A DNA stretch of 64,000 nucleotides from Candidatus Berkelbacteria bacterium RIFCSPLOWO2_01_FULL_50_28. Its GTDB lineage: Bacteria > Patescibacteria > UBA1384 > 2-12-FULL-50-11. Below, one piece after another: positions 42,267 to 51,210 of the stretch. The stretch's first letter is position 1; each line of letters starts with the position of its first letter. The stretch covers positions 49,879-113,878 of the forward strand of contig MEZX01000001.1 in assembly GCA_001774395.1 (NCBI GenBank), read 5' to 3'. A model generated the notes under the pieces. The model was given only the letters and a program-made list of their open reading frames with translations, was not told where the DNA came from and did not search any database. The position numbers were made by a program, and so were the translations under genes.

Positions 42267-43964
42267 TCAACAAACTCGGGCTTTGATGCGACGGATGCCT
42301 TGGGAGGAGGCCTCTTCTTTGAGAATTTCGAATCGGCCGAGCAGGCCGGTTTTTTCTACGTGCGGGCCGCCGCATAACTCTTTAGAAAAACCTCCAATTG
42401 AATAAACGGACACAGATTCACCGTATTTTTGGCCAAATTCGGCTAGCGCCCCGAATTTTAAGGCCTGGCCTTTTGTCATCTCCTCACAAACTACCGGCAG
42501 ATCGGCTTTGATTTTTTCATTGACGATTGCTGCCACTTTTTTCAGCTCCTCCGGAGTGAGCTTGCGGTCGAAGTTAAAATCGAGCCGTAATCGCTCGCTC
42601 GTGACGTTCGAGCCGCGTTGGACGATTGAATTACCCAAAACCTGCCGTAAGGCAGCAAGTAGTAGGTGGTGAGTAGTATGATGTTTGACGGTCTGCGCCT
42701 CGTGATCAGCCAAGCCGCCTTTGAAAATTCCCACCGCGCCAGAACGTGAAGTCGCCTGGTGCTTCTCTATCAACTCCGCCAGATGTTTCTCGTCGAGCTT
42801 TACCTCGTTAGTGGCGAGCTTCTGGCGAACTACCTCTATCGGCACGCCCTGGGCTGTAAACTGCTCAAAAACAAACTTTTCCGCGCTAGCTTGGTGATCT
42901 CTGTTGCTGGCAACAAAGCCCTCTAGTTCGCGCTCGAATTTAGCCATCACGTGACCGTAACGAATAATCTCCCACTCGATACTCTTTGCGGTTTCCCGCC
43001 AAGGAAGCAACTTGTAACCAGCTTGCAGGTAATAAGCTGAAATCTTGGCGCCGAGCCGGTTTGCATTAACGTCCAAAAACGAGTAGTCAGGGTCAAAATT
43101 TCGAGCCGCTTCAAAGATCCGAGCCAGTAGTCGGCGAGGAATATATTCGCGACCGTTCTTACCCGGTTTAACGCCGGCGCTCAAAACAAAAATTACCGCT
43201 TTCAGGTGGTCAACAATCAGCCGAGCCGATTTTTTATCGGCGCCTTTCAGCATCTCTGTCCAGCCTAAGAACGGCTCGATCTCCCAAATGGAACTTTTGC
43301 CCTGCAGCGTTGCCGCTAAACGCTCTAAGCCGTAACCAACGTCAAGGCCTGCTTTTTCGAGGGGGCGAATTTTTTTGTCTGCACTCTGGTAATACTGATT
43401 CAAAACGATGGTGCCGATCTCTACACCGTCGAGGTAAACCTCTGGGGCTGGACCGCACGGCCCCTCGTCCCCGGTTGGGCCCCAAAATGTGTCTTCACGG
43501 CCAGACTTTCTGGGCTTCACACCAAGCGACCGAAGGATACCCTCCGATTCGGTATCGGGCAGAATATCGCCATCACCCGCAAAAATATTAAAATCCAAGC
43601 GCGCCGGTTCTATGTTGAGTTCTTCGGTTAAGAACTGCCAGGCTTCTTGCAGAGCATCTTGCTTCATCTTGAACGAGCTGGCATAGCCAAAACGGAAATT
43701 TCCCAGCATCTCGAACATTGTTAGATGAGTGTCGTCCCCTACTTCAGCGATATCGCTGGTTCGCATAACAGGCTGGGTAGTTATTATGGCGGAAGCTGGC
43801 GCATCCTCCGGTCGAGTGTAGAAATTCTTGAACTGCTGCATCCCGGCGGTGGTGTACAGAACCGACGGATCGTTTTCCGGTACTAATTTTGACGGTTCGC
43901 CCTGAACGTAACCAAGGCCAAGAAAATACTCCGTAAACTTCTGCCGAACTTGAGTGATGTCCAT
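42267..43964 (-). CDS. alaS: Alanyl-tRNA synthetase, short form without C-Ala domain
   Basis: 565 residues from ATG 43964 (MDITQVRQKFTEYFLGLGYV). Class II core: motif 1 DPSVLYTTAGMQQFKNFYT, HLTMFEMLGNFRFGYAS (motif 2 region), GPCGPAPEVYL, motif 3 VGYGLERLAATL. The editing/AlaX part has HHTTHHLLLAALRQVLG and CGGPHV. The C-terminal oligomerisation C-Ala domain (about 300 residues in E. coli) is missing, as in other minimal genomes. It lies 2 nt after the lytic transglycosylase stop, so translation is coupled. Confidence 0.93.
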   Translation of the reverse strand: MDITQVRQKFTEYFLGLGYVQGEPSKLVPENDPSVLYTTAGMQQFKNFYTRPEDAPASAIITTQPVMRTSDIAEVGDDTHLTMFEMLGNFRFGYASSFKMKQDALQEAWQFLTEELNIEPARLDFNIFAGDGDILPDTESEGILRSLGVKPRKSGREDTFWGPTGDEGPCGPAPEVYLDGVEIGTIVLNQYYQSADKKIRPLEKAGLDVGYGLERLAATLQGKSSIWEIEPFLGWTEMLKGADKKSARLIVDHLKAVIFVLSAGVKPGKNGREYIPRRLLARIFEAARNFDPDYSFLDVNANRLGAKISAYYLQAGYKLLPWRETAKSIEWEIIRYGHVMAKFERELEGFVASNRDHQASAEKFVFEQFTAQGVPIEVVRQKLATNEVKLDEKHLAELIEKHQATSRSGAVGIFKGGLADHEAQTVKHHTTHHLLLAALRQVLGNSIVQRGSNVTSERLRLDFNFDRKLTPEELKKVAAIVNEKIKADLPVVCEEMTKGQALKFGALAEFGQKYGESVSVYSIGGFSKELCGGPHVEKTGLLGRFEILKEEASSQGIRRIKARVC

Positions 43965-43966
43965 TG

Positions 43967-44659
43967 TTAATAACCGGGTAGTAAGTTCTGCCAAAAATCG
44001 CCGAAGCTACCGTCGCCGTTTCCCTGTTCGCTGGAGCGCGGAATATCTCGAGTGAACAGTAAGTTTTTCCAAAATCCTAAAATTGGAAATTGACCGACAG
44101 TGGCGGAGTTATTGTCTCTTGGCTTTATATTCAGATCTGGGACATCCCACCACCGGCCGTAAATTTCATAGTAAAGCTGCTGGCGACTTAAAACATTTTG
44201 AGCGTAAACGACGGTCGCTGAGTTATTAGACATTACCGCACCGTGACCGCCGTTGTAGGCTTGAAGTGCCTTGAAAACGTCGCCATCGTAGTTCTTAATG
44301 TGTTCACCCATGTAGTAAGCAGCGAACTGCACCGCCATATCGGGGTCTTCGACTAAATCTTCTGGTGTAAATGGCGAGATGCCAAGGCGCTGGGCTACGG
44401 CGATAGCGGTACCATCAGTAAACTGTGTTGCTCCGCGAGCGCAGCAAGATCGCGCCGAGGGGTTACCGCCGCTTTCAATCATAATCAGCGCTTCAATCAT
44501 GTTGGCGTCAACATTATAATGTTTCGACCACTTAGCCACCGAATCTTGGAAGAAAAGCGGAAAAGCGATGCTGGCAAAGAGCTTGGGACCCAAGAAAAAG
44601 GCGATAGCGCCTATTACCAGTAACCCTAAAACTATCCAAGTGGCAATCTTTGCCCTCAT
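43967..44659 (-). CDS. SLT-type lytic transglycosylase
   Basis: 230 residues: signal anchor (WIVLGLLVIGAIAFFLGPKL), then the SLT domain with catalytic Glu in IEALIMIESGGNPSA, RGATQFTDGTA and LQAYNGG. A cysteine pair (SCCARG) follows the catalytic motif. It cleaves peptidoglycan glycan strands in the envelope. The downstream alaS is directly adjacent. Confidence 0.88.
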   Translation of the reverse strand: MRAKIATWIVLGLLVIGAIAFFLGPKLFASIAFPLFFQDSVAKWSKHYNVDANMIEALIMIESGGNPSARSCCARGATQFTDGTAIAVAQRLGISPFTPEDLVEDPDMAVQFAAYYMGEHIKNYDGDVFKALQAYNGGHGAVMSNNSATVVYAQNVLSRQQLYYEIYGRWWDVPDLNIKPRDNNSATVGQFPILGFWKNLLFTRDIPRSSEQGNGDGSFGDFWQNLLPGY

Positions 44660-44749
44660 ACGTTGAGTGTAACAGAGAGGGCTTTATTCTGTCGATTAGT
44701 TGGTTTATATCGAGCTAGTTCACCCCGAGCCTAGTCGAGGGGTCGAGAG

Positions 44750-44832
44750 TGCCGGGAAGAGGACTTGAACCTCCACGTCCTTGCGGACACTAGATCCTAA
44801 ATCTAGCGCGTCTACCATTTCGCCATCCCGGC
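44750..44832 (-). tRNA. tRNA-Leu (TAG)
   Basis: 83-nt class II tRNA on the minus strand: acceptor GCCGGGA/TCCCGGC, D-arm GGCGAAATGGTAGACGC, anticodon arm CTAGA-TTTAGGA-TCTAG (anticodon TAG), a long variable arm (TGTCCGCAAGGACGT), T-arm GGTTCAAGTCC. CCA is not encoded. Confidence 0.95.
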
Positions 44833-44878
44833 GCAGCCAGGATAAGAATTCGACCTTTCGGAAGATTTCGCCATCCCG
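44817..44878. repeat. Duplicated 14-mer from tRNA-Leu 5' end
   Basis: ATTTCGCCATCCCG occurs at 44817-44830 (tRNA 5' region) and 44865-44878, 48 bp apart. Confidence 0.6.
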
Positions 44879-44964
44879 ACAAGGACGCGAAAAATACCCA
44901 GCTATTCTAGCATTTTTCGGCCCTTCTTGGTAGAATAACACTCTAACTCTCGGAGGTGGGAGAA

Positions 44965-45152
44965 ATGCAATTCGCAATTTGGGCAGTTTGTATTCTGATC
45001 TTTGGCGGTGACTTTTTCGCCGGATATAGCGAGAAGGTGAAGGGGAGGACTGGCTCTGTCATGTTAAGCTGGGCCATCGGGGCAATCTGGGGGGCTTCTT
45101 GTCGGCCTTTGGTCTCATGCTCTACGTGGTCTATGCCCATCTCGTCCCCTAG
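44965..45152 (+). pseudogene. Small two-helix membrane protein, frameshifted in a G-run
   Basis: ATG 44965 has a GGAGG site. The frame codes MQFAIWAVCILIFGGDFFAG and continues to SWAIGAIWG, then loses hydrophobicity. Shifting one base back inside the GGGGGG run (45089-45094) restores a second membrane helix (GFLSAFGLMLYVVYAHLVP) that ends at TAG 45150, and that TAG lies directly in the AGGAGG ribosome site of the next gene. An indel or sequencing error in the homopolymer, or a programmed -1 shift, would explain it. Corrected product about 62 residues. Function unknown. Confidence 0.6.
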
Positions 45153-45161
45153 GAGGAAGAA

Positions 45162-45581
45162 ATGCTCCTTACTATCTGGCAACATCTGACACTTGCTTGG
45201 GCGATGTTCGCGCTTTTCGTCATTTTCATTCTTAGATATGGCATGGACAAACAACGGACGCATCCGTACTTCTCTCAGGGGTTACTGATCGGCTATCTGA
45301 CAGTCGCCAGTGTGACTTTCTGGCCGCTCATGGCAGCTCCTCACAACTGGCGCCTCGCGGCAATCCTGCCGCTCGCCGCCTCAGTTATCGGTCTGGCGAT
45401 GATCAAGCGTGGCACCGTCCTTGAACGCACTGGCGGAACCGCTCGCATCCCAAACGATGATGGCGGGCAACTCGTCGGCCAAGGCGGCGGAGTAGCTATT
45501 GCTGGTCTGCTACTCGGCCTGATTCTGCTTTCAGCCGCCGCTCTCTTCATTGAGACGGCGGCTTCTTTAATCAGAGCGTAA
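45162..45581 (+). CDS. Hypothetical multi-pass membrane protein
   Basis: 139 residues, helices at about 5-25 (LTLAWAMFALFVIFILRYGM), 42-60, 66-83 and 112-135 (IAGLLLGLILLSAAALF). Strong AGGAGG site overlapping the upstream stop. No motif recognised. Its end overlaps the convergent comEA by 11 bp. Confidence 0.6.
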   Translation: MLLTIWQHLTLAWAMFALFVIFILRYGMDKQRTHPYFSQGLLIGYLTVASVTFWPLMAAPHNWRLAAILPLAASVIGLAMIKRGTVLERTGGTARIPNDDGGQLVGQGGGVAIAGLLLGLILLSAAALFIETAASLIRA

Positions 45582-46017
45582 TTAACGGTCGCAGTTTTTC
45601 TAGTGTTTTTTCGCCGATACCTTTAACGTTGACGAGCGAATCGATCGTAGTGAACGCGCCATTTTGGTTACGATAATCGATAATGGCTTGGGCTTTGGCT
45701 GGGCCGATGCCGGGCAGAGTATCAAGCTCGGCCAGAGAGCCGGAGTTGATACTGACAAGTCCTGGCGAAACCGGGGTGGTGGTTTTGGTTGCGGCAGGTA
45801 TTTTTGTTGAACTTGTTCCAGCTTTGAGCGTTTGTTGAATATTAGCAACTGTCGAATCGGGCGTTGCGGAAACCGTTTCGGCTGAATCGGCTGATTTTTC
45901 CGCAACTTTCGGCGCCTTGCTCACCCCCAGTAAGTAGCCTGATCCCGCCACTAACGCCAGCACTAGAAAAAATACTAAATGGTTCGAGCTAAATTGTTCA
46001 GGCTGTGATCGGCTCAT
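45571..46017 (-). CDS. comEA: Competence protein ComEA, membrane-anchored HhH DNA-binding
   Basis: 148 residues. N-terminal anchor (LVFFLVLALVAGSGYLLGVS), a Thr/Pro-rich linker, and two helix-hairpin-helix motifs (LDTLPGIGPAKAQAIIDYRN and LVNVKGIGEKTLEKLRPL). It binds incoming double-stranded DNA for uptake. Overlaps the recG stop by 20 bp on the same strand. Confidence 0.9.
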   Translation of the reverse strand: MSRSQPEQFSSNHLVFFLVLALVAGSGYLLGVSKAPKVAEKSADSAETVSATPDSTVANIQQTLKAGTSSTKIPAATKTTTPVSPGLVSINSGSLAELDTLPGIGPAKAQAIIDYRNQNGAFTTIDSLVNVKGIGEKTLEKLRPLITL

Positions 46018-48001
46018 CGAATTTGGCTAGTTTTCTTTTGATTTCAGGATAGTGCGCCACACCCTCATCTGCAACCCGTCTGGCAATCTCGACGGCAATT
46101 TTCAAGTCGAAGTGATTATTGAAACTGCCGTAACGAAGCGGCGGCAAGCCGGATTGTTCCAGGCCTACCAGCTCACCCGGGCCGCGTAGTTGCAAGTCTT
46201 TCTCGGCGAGTGTTAGCCCGTCGTTATTCTCCGCCACCGCGCGTAGACGCTGGGTTGCCAAATCATTCTGATCGTTGGAAAAGAGGAAACAGATCGAGGC
46301 TTTCTCGCCGCGACCGACTCTGCCACGTAGTTGATGAAGAGTACTGAGGCCAAATCTCTCGGCATTTTCGATTAGCATCCAGGTGGCGGCCGGATTGTCT
46401 ATGCCAACCTCAACCACGGTGGTGGCCAGCAGGATATCAACTTTTCCCTGACGGAACTCGCGACCGATCCGCTCTTTTTCCGCTCCTTTCAACCGGCCGT
46501 GCAAAACGGCTAAGCGATGGGTGGCAAACACTTCTCGCCAGCGCTTCTCCTCACCGGCAATTGTTTTTCGCTCCATTTCCCACAACGTTCCGCTGTTGTT
46601 TGACCCTTCTTCAATTAGTGGACAGATGACGTATCCCGATTCTCCGCGTTCTAAACGCAATTTTATTTCTCTCTCAACCGCAGTGCGATCACCTTCAGCA
46701 CAAATTTTAGTTTCAACCGGCTTTTGATGACGCGGTTTTTCCTTGAGAAGCGTGAGGTCGAGATGACCAAAGATTGTCTGCGAGAGCGATCGAGGAATTG
46801 GGGTGGCGCTGAGCATCAGAAGATGCGCATCGGGAAAATGGCCCAAGATTTTCTGCCGCTGCAGAGCGCCGAAGCGGTGCTGTTCGTCAACAATCACCAA
46901 ACCGATTGAGCGGAAGTTGGTAGCCGCATTGAGTAGAGCATGAGTGCCAACAATAATATCGGCCTCTTTTGGAGAATCTTTTTTGAGGGAAGTGATGAGG
47001 GCAATTTTGAGTCCGAGCGGCTGGCAAAACCGTTGCAGGACTTCGGCTTGCTGGTGAGCGAGCGTTAAGGTGGGGTTCAGCCAGGCAATCTGACGATTGG
47101 AAGCGGCAACGGTCGCGGCGACGATTGCGGCCACGGCTGTTTTACCGGAGCCTACCTCGCCGTAGAGTAAGCGGTTCATCGGATAGCCGCGAGTCAAATC
47201 TTGAAGGATCTCCCAGCTGGCTCGCCTTTGGCCATCGGTTAGCTTAAATGGCAGGGCGGCGACGGTTTGCTGCAACCGCTCTTCGTCGAGTTGAATCTCT
47301 GATGATCGGATCTTCATCCGTTCGCGTTTGGCTGTTTGGGCTTGGAGGCAGAGTAGTACCAGCTCTTCCAAGCCAAGCAGACGGCGAGCGGATTCGATTT
47401 TTAAAGGTGTTCCATCAAAGTGACAGCCGCCGAGCGCTCGGGCTCGATCTGGCAGATCGTGTTCGGTCAATGCCCAGCTCGGGATGACATTGGCAACCGC
47501 GGCAAGCTCCGGCTCCAGGTTTCGCAACAAGCGACGGATTGTTCCCTGCGCTAGCCCTTCGGTGGAGGGGTAAATTGACTCAGTTTTTAACTCGGTCACA
47601 ATTTTCTTGACGACAAACATTCCCCCGCCACGGCTCGGACGTTTTGTGCCGAACAGAAAGACCGACGTTCCAACTTTTAGTTGGCCAAGCAAGTAGCGCT
47701 GATTAAACCAAACGGCAGTTATGTTGCGACTCTCGTCACTAATAACGGCTTCGATCATGAAAACGCCGCGCTTACTCAAGCGGCTCGATATGCGGGTAAT
47801 AATTCCACCGATAACCGTCTCCTCGCCGTTCAAGAGCTGTGAGATAGGAGTTACGGTTGAGTGATCCTCGCTACGGCGAGGCAACAGTTCGAATAAGTCG
47901 CCAACCGTTCGAACCCCGATGTGGGCTAATTTTGCGCGAACTGTTGGGCCAACCCCTGTAACTTCACCGATCCGAGTAACCAAGCTAACTTTCGACGTCA
48001 T
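45998..48001 (-). CDS. recG: ATP-dependent DNA helicase RecG
   Basis: 667 residues. N-terminal wedge/OB domain (GVGPTVRAKLAHIGVRTVGD, NGEETVIGGIITRISSRLSK), helicase domain with Walker A RLLYGEVGSGKTAVAAIV, motif II IVDEQHRFG, motif III LMLSATPIPRSL, motif VI HQLRGRVGRGE, and the C-terminal TRG-type segment (QLRGPGELVGLEQSGLPPLR). It remodels stalled forks and Holliday junctions. Confidence 0.96.
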   Translation of the reverse strand: MTSKVSLVTRIGEVTGVGPTVRAKLAHIGVRTVGDLFELLPRRSEDHSTVTPISQLLNGEETVIGGIITRISSRLSKRGVFMIEAVISDESRNITAVWFNQRYLLGQLKVGTSVFLFGTKRPSRGGGMFVVKKIVTELKTESIYPSTEGLAQGTIRRLLRNLEPELAAVANVIPSWALTEHDLPDRARALGGCHFDGTPLKIESARRLLGLEELVLLCLQAQTAKRERMKIRSSEIQLDEERLQQTVAALPFKLTDGQRRASWEILQDLTRGYPMNRLLYGEVGSGKTAVAAIVAATVAASNRQIAWLNPTLTLAHQQAEVLQRFCQPLGLKIALITSLKKDSPKEADIIVGTHALLNAATNFRSIGLVIVDEQHRFGALQRQKILGHFPDAHLLMLSATPIPRSLSQTIFGHLDLTLLKEKPRHQKPVETKICAEGDRTAVEREIKLRLERGESGYVICPLIEEGSNNSGTLWEMERKTIAGEEKRWREVFATHRLAVLHGRLKGAEKERIGREFRQGKVDILLATTVVEVGIDNPAATWMLIENAERFGLSTLHQLRGRVGRGEKASICFLFSNDQNDLATQRLRAVAENNDGLTLAEKDLQLRGPGELVGLEQSGLPPLRYGSFNNHFDLKIAVEIARRVADEGVAHYPEIKRKLAKFDEPITA

Positions 48002-48047
48002 CTGGCGTCATTTTAGGCAAATATTTTTACTTCTGGCAAACGATTGA

Positions 48048-50129
48048 TCAGGCCAAGACCACTTCCACGTAGTGCGTGCCGCCCAAAAACGGGGCGATGA
48101 CGTTGCCGGCGATCCGTATCCCATCCACGGTAATTCGGTCGATATTACTACTGGCGCGTAGCGGGTTAAGGATGCGGATGTGGTAATCGGCGCCGCGAAA
48201 TCGACGGTTAATTTCCACCTCTCGCCAAGAGCGAGGAAGGCAAGGTTTAAGTCGCAAGCCTCCAAGAGAAGCTTGGACACCGATAACTGTTTCGATAAAA
48301 GTAGTGAAAATCTTGGCGCAAGATAGATCGCCCCAGCCGTTAATCGTCTGACCGGAACGGGGATGGGTTGGGGGGAAAACGCTGCGAGGAAACACGAACG
48401 GTTCGCTAGAAGGAACTAGCCGCTTATCTTTGGCAAGAGGATTAATATTCTGGAAGTACTCGAACGCCCGATCGCCATTGCCAAGAATTGTAGCGGCCCA
48501 AATCATCTGCCAAGCAGTCTCGGCGGTGATGCTACCGTTCTGGATGGTGCCAGGGCTCTCCTGGGAAATCTCGGGTTCCAGGGGGCTTGGTTTTTGGTAC
48601 GGCGGCGAAAAATTCAAAACGCCAAACGGGGTTGAAAGATTTTTGTGAGCCGTTTGGAGTGATTGTTTGGCTTTAGATTCGGTTAATATCCCACTAATTA
48701 TTGCCCAAGCCTGGGTTGCGGCGTCCGTTTGCCGGCTCGTTCGCGCGCCGCCCAGCTTAACATTGCCGTCAAACAGACCGTAGGCCAATCGGCCGTTACT
48801 CCAGGCGCGACTCCGAACGCTCTCGCCGATGCGTTTTAGCTCCTCGGAATATTTACTAACCAAGTGATGTTCACCGGCGCGATCAATTATCGGCAACGCT
48901 TCACGCAAAATGTAAGCGAATTTGGCGGTTGGCGTCACGAGTAGTACCGACTGATCGCCTATTTTTTTGACGATCAAACCGTCGTATGGCGAGCTGATGG
49001 TGAAATCCAGGCCGCGAATAAAATGGCCTAGTAGCGAGCCCGACCCGCCGTCGCGATAGCTAACATTTTCGCTGAGCGACGCCATGTCTCCCGTTTCCTT
49101 CAGGTAAGCGATCAGCAAGTTCAAGGTGTCTAGCTGCGTTTCACTTGAGCCGAAATAACCGTCTTTGTTCTGCTCGGCAAAAAGGTCGATGAGGCTTTGT
49201 TTGATGTCGGCTCCGAACGCTAACTGGACCGTTAACTCTTCCGCTCTTTCCTGGTCGTTGGCAGCAAAAGCGCTTGAGGCCTGGTGTTGCAACCAAGTGT
49301 TGAGGGCGACATTAACCGTACTTTCTGGCGTCATGACGGCAAATTTCTCAATTCTTGATTGCACGAACAGCTCTTTGGCCGCGCGGTGTTTCTCGACTCC
49401 CCCGGATGCAGTGAGCTGTCGTTTTTGAACGCGAACTCGATTCAAGTCTAACGTTGTGCCGCAGAAAAATGTTAAGCGCGTTTTCGCACTGGCGCCCAGA
49501 GTAATATTTTTTTGAATAACCGCAACTGCGCTGTCTCCTCTGGCAACAGATCTGGAGCAGCTTCCCTCGGTGATTGCCACAGGACACGAGCCGTTGTTGT
49601 AGGCGCCGTAAAAAGCGGCACGATTGCAGTCGAAACTATCAATCGGTCGGTCAATTCCGAGGAAGAAAGTTTCGTCTGGTCGTTTCCGGTTGCTGCCTAC
49701 AAGTAACTCATTCTGTGAGGTGGCATCGTCAATTTCTGATGGCCATTCGGCAACAAAGAACAAGCTGAGGCGGCGTTTCTGCGCGGAGGGATTAGCCAGA
49801 CTAACTTGCCATACTTCGCCGTCAAAATCTGTCGGGACAAAAACATCTGCCACGCTTTCAATGTGATTTGCTACGGAGCTCACAGTTAAGGCTTCGGGGC
49901 GAAAAACACATCGGAAAGAGTCCAGTTTTTGACCGCTTGGATACCAGCCAACGTTCCAAACCTGGCCCGAGTCGATATCGCGCAGATAGATGAGCCGCTT
50001 GGTTGAAACCCGTTGCGTTCGACCGCAGTAGCGCAAAAAATGGCCTTGTCCGGTTTGCGAGAGAGTAACGGCGTAGTTTTCGTTCGACAGCAAATTCTCC
50101 CACGGCCATTTGGTGTCTGGCTGGGTCAA
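48048..50129 (-). CDS. GH94-like glycoside phosphorylase family protein
   Basis: 693 residues, soluble. The N-terminal beta-sandwich (NYAVTLSQTGQGHFLRYCGR, RLIYLRDIDSGQVWNVGWYP) and the C-terminal IKPCLPRSW-type block (LRLKPCLPRSWREVEINRRF, RGADYHIRILNPLRAS) match cellobiose/chitobiose phosphorylases. The (alpha/alpha)6 barrel is shortened and the catalytic GDWND motif is not seen; the aligned region reads KIGDQS. It may be inactive or use another residue. Active relatives release sugar-1-phosphate, which would feed the GalT-like enzyme encoded divergently. Confidence 0.65.
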   Translation of the reverse strand: MTQPDTKWPWENLLSNENYAVTLSQTGQGHFLRYCGRTQRVSTKRLIYLRDIDSGQVWNVGWYPSGQKLDSFRCVFRPEALTVSSVANHIESVADVFVPTDFDGEVWQVSLANPSAQKRRLSLFFVAEWPSEIDDATSQNELLVGSNRKRPDETFFLGIDRPIDSFDCNRAAFYGAYNNGSCPVAITEGSCSRSVARGDSAVAVIQKNITLGASAKTRLTFFCGTTLDLNRVRVQKRQLTASGGVEKHRAAKELFVQSRIEKFAVMTPESTVNVALNTWLQHQASSAFAANDQERAEELTVQLAFGADIKQSLIDLFAEQNKDGYFGSSETQLDTLNLLIAYLKETGDMASLSENVSYRDGGSGSLLGHFIRGLDFTISSPYDGLIVKKIGDQSVLLVTPTAKFAYILREALPIIDRAGEHHLVSKYSEELKRIGESVRSRAWSNGRLAYGLFDGNVKLGGARTSRQTDAATQAWAIISGILTESKAKQSLQTAHKNLSTPFGVLNFSPPYQKPSPLEPEISQESPGTIQNGSITAETAWQMIWAATILGNGDRAFEYFQNINPLAKDKRLVPSSEPFVFPRSVFPPTHPRSGQTINGWGDLSCAKIFTTFIETVIGVQASLGGLRLKPCLPRSWREVEINRRFRGADYHIRILNPLRASSNIDRITVDGIRIAGNVIAPFLGGTHYVEVVLA

Positions 50130-50229
50130 TGTATATTCATTACCATCTTGGTCAAACTGTCCCGTCTGCTCGATTTCCCCTCCTTGTTCAATCCTAGCCG
50201 AATTTGGTCAACGAGGATACAATTGCCTC

Positions 50230-51210
50230 ATGCCTCAGCTACGGCAGAATATTATCACCGGGGAGTGGGTAGTGATCGCACCGGAACGTGCCAAACGACC
50301 GAGCGACTTTGTCTCGGGTGAGTCCCTTAAAGCAGACACCGGCAAACCGTGCCCGTTCTGTTTAGGCGGTCCTGCCTACAAGCAAGTTCTGCGAGATTAT
50401 GAGAGCGAGGATTTCTACACCATCCCCAACGCTTTTCCGGCCTTTTTGGAAGATCCAACTTCTTGCAGCCATCGGACGTACCACGTGGAAGATGATTTTT
50501 ATAGCGCTCGGCCTTCCACTGGTGGACACGATGTTATTGTCTCCAAACATCACGATGAGCAGCTCTTTGATTTCAGGCAGTCAACCTGGGAAGCGATGCT
50601 GCTGATGGCTAAACGACGCTATATTTACTGGCGACACGACTGCAACACGAGCTACGCGATGCTGATCTACAACCAAGGTGCGCGAGCCGGTGCTTCCATC
50701 TTTCACCCTCATGCTCAGCTGATGGCGTCAAATATTATTCCAAACCAGGTGTCGCGCGAAATTCACGGCGCGCAGAGCTATTTTGAGCAGAACGGCAGCT
50801 GCGTTTTCTGCGATTTAGTGACGCACGAAATCAAAGAAAAAGCGCGCGTTGTTGCCGCGACGGATAATTTTATTGCGTTCACTTTTTACGCGGCACGCTT
50901 CCCGTTTGAAACATGGGTGATGCCCAAAGGACACTCCGCCTGTTTCGAAACCCAAAGCGCGACGCAGTTGCGAGAGCTGGCGGGCCTGATGAAAGATGTC
51001 ATTGGCAAGCTTGGACTTACTCTCAAACGGCCGTCGTTAAATTTCTATATTCATGATCTGCCCTCAACAGTTGAGAATGCTGATTACTATCACTGGCACA
51101 TCGAAATTACACCACGGGTGACGCACTACGGCGGTTACGAACTTGGGTCGGGGGTAATCATCGACGTGATGAGCCCGGAAGTGGCGGCGAAGTATCTCAA
51201 GAAGGGTTAG
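50230..51210 (+). CDS. GalT-like galactose-1-phosphate uridylyltransferase
   Basis: 326 residues from ATG 50230 (MPQLRQNIITGEWVVIAPER). HIT-superfamily motifs: CPFC (metal), HDVIVSKHHDE, active-site SIFHPHAQLMA (HxHxQ), CVFCD, and the second-half HWHIEITPR. It exchanges UMP between UDP-glucose and a sugar-1-phosphate, and would turn the phosphorylase product into a nucleotide sugar for the GT4 enzymes. A TACAAT -10 box at 50217-50222 lies 7 nt before the ATG, so the mRNA may be leaderless. The stop overlaps the convergent GT4 gene by 4 bp. Confidence 0.9.
   Translation: MPQLRQNIITGEWVVIAPERAKRPSDFVSGESLKADTGKPCPFCLGGPAYKQVLRDYESEDFYTIPNAFPAFLEDPTSCSHRTYHVEDDFYSARPSTGGHDVIVSKHHDEQLFDFRQSTWEAMLLMAKRRYIYWRHDCNTSYAMLIYNQGARAGASIFHPHAQLMASNIIPNQVSREIHGAQSYFEQNGSCVFCDLVTHEIKEKARVVAATDNFIAFTFYAARFPFETWVMPKGHSACFETQSATQLRELAGLMKDVIGKLGLTLKRPSLNFYIHDLPSTVENADYYHWHIEITPRVTHYGGYELGSGVIIDVMSPEVAAKYLKKG

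Noticed and set aside
44718..44745. Terminator hairpin after tRNA-Leu (CCCCGAG ... CGAGGGG)
   Set aside because: Only four outer base pairs form properly and no T-run follows.
51207..51210. Frameshift or misassembly at convergent gene overlaps (51207-51210, 56659-56666, 45571-45581)
   Set aside because: Both partners are complete and motif-intact in each case; short convergent overlaps are ordinary in compact genomes.
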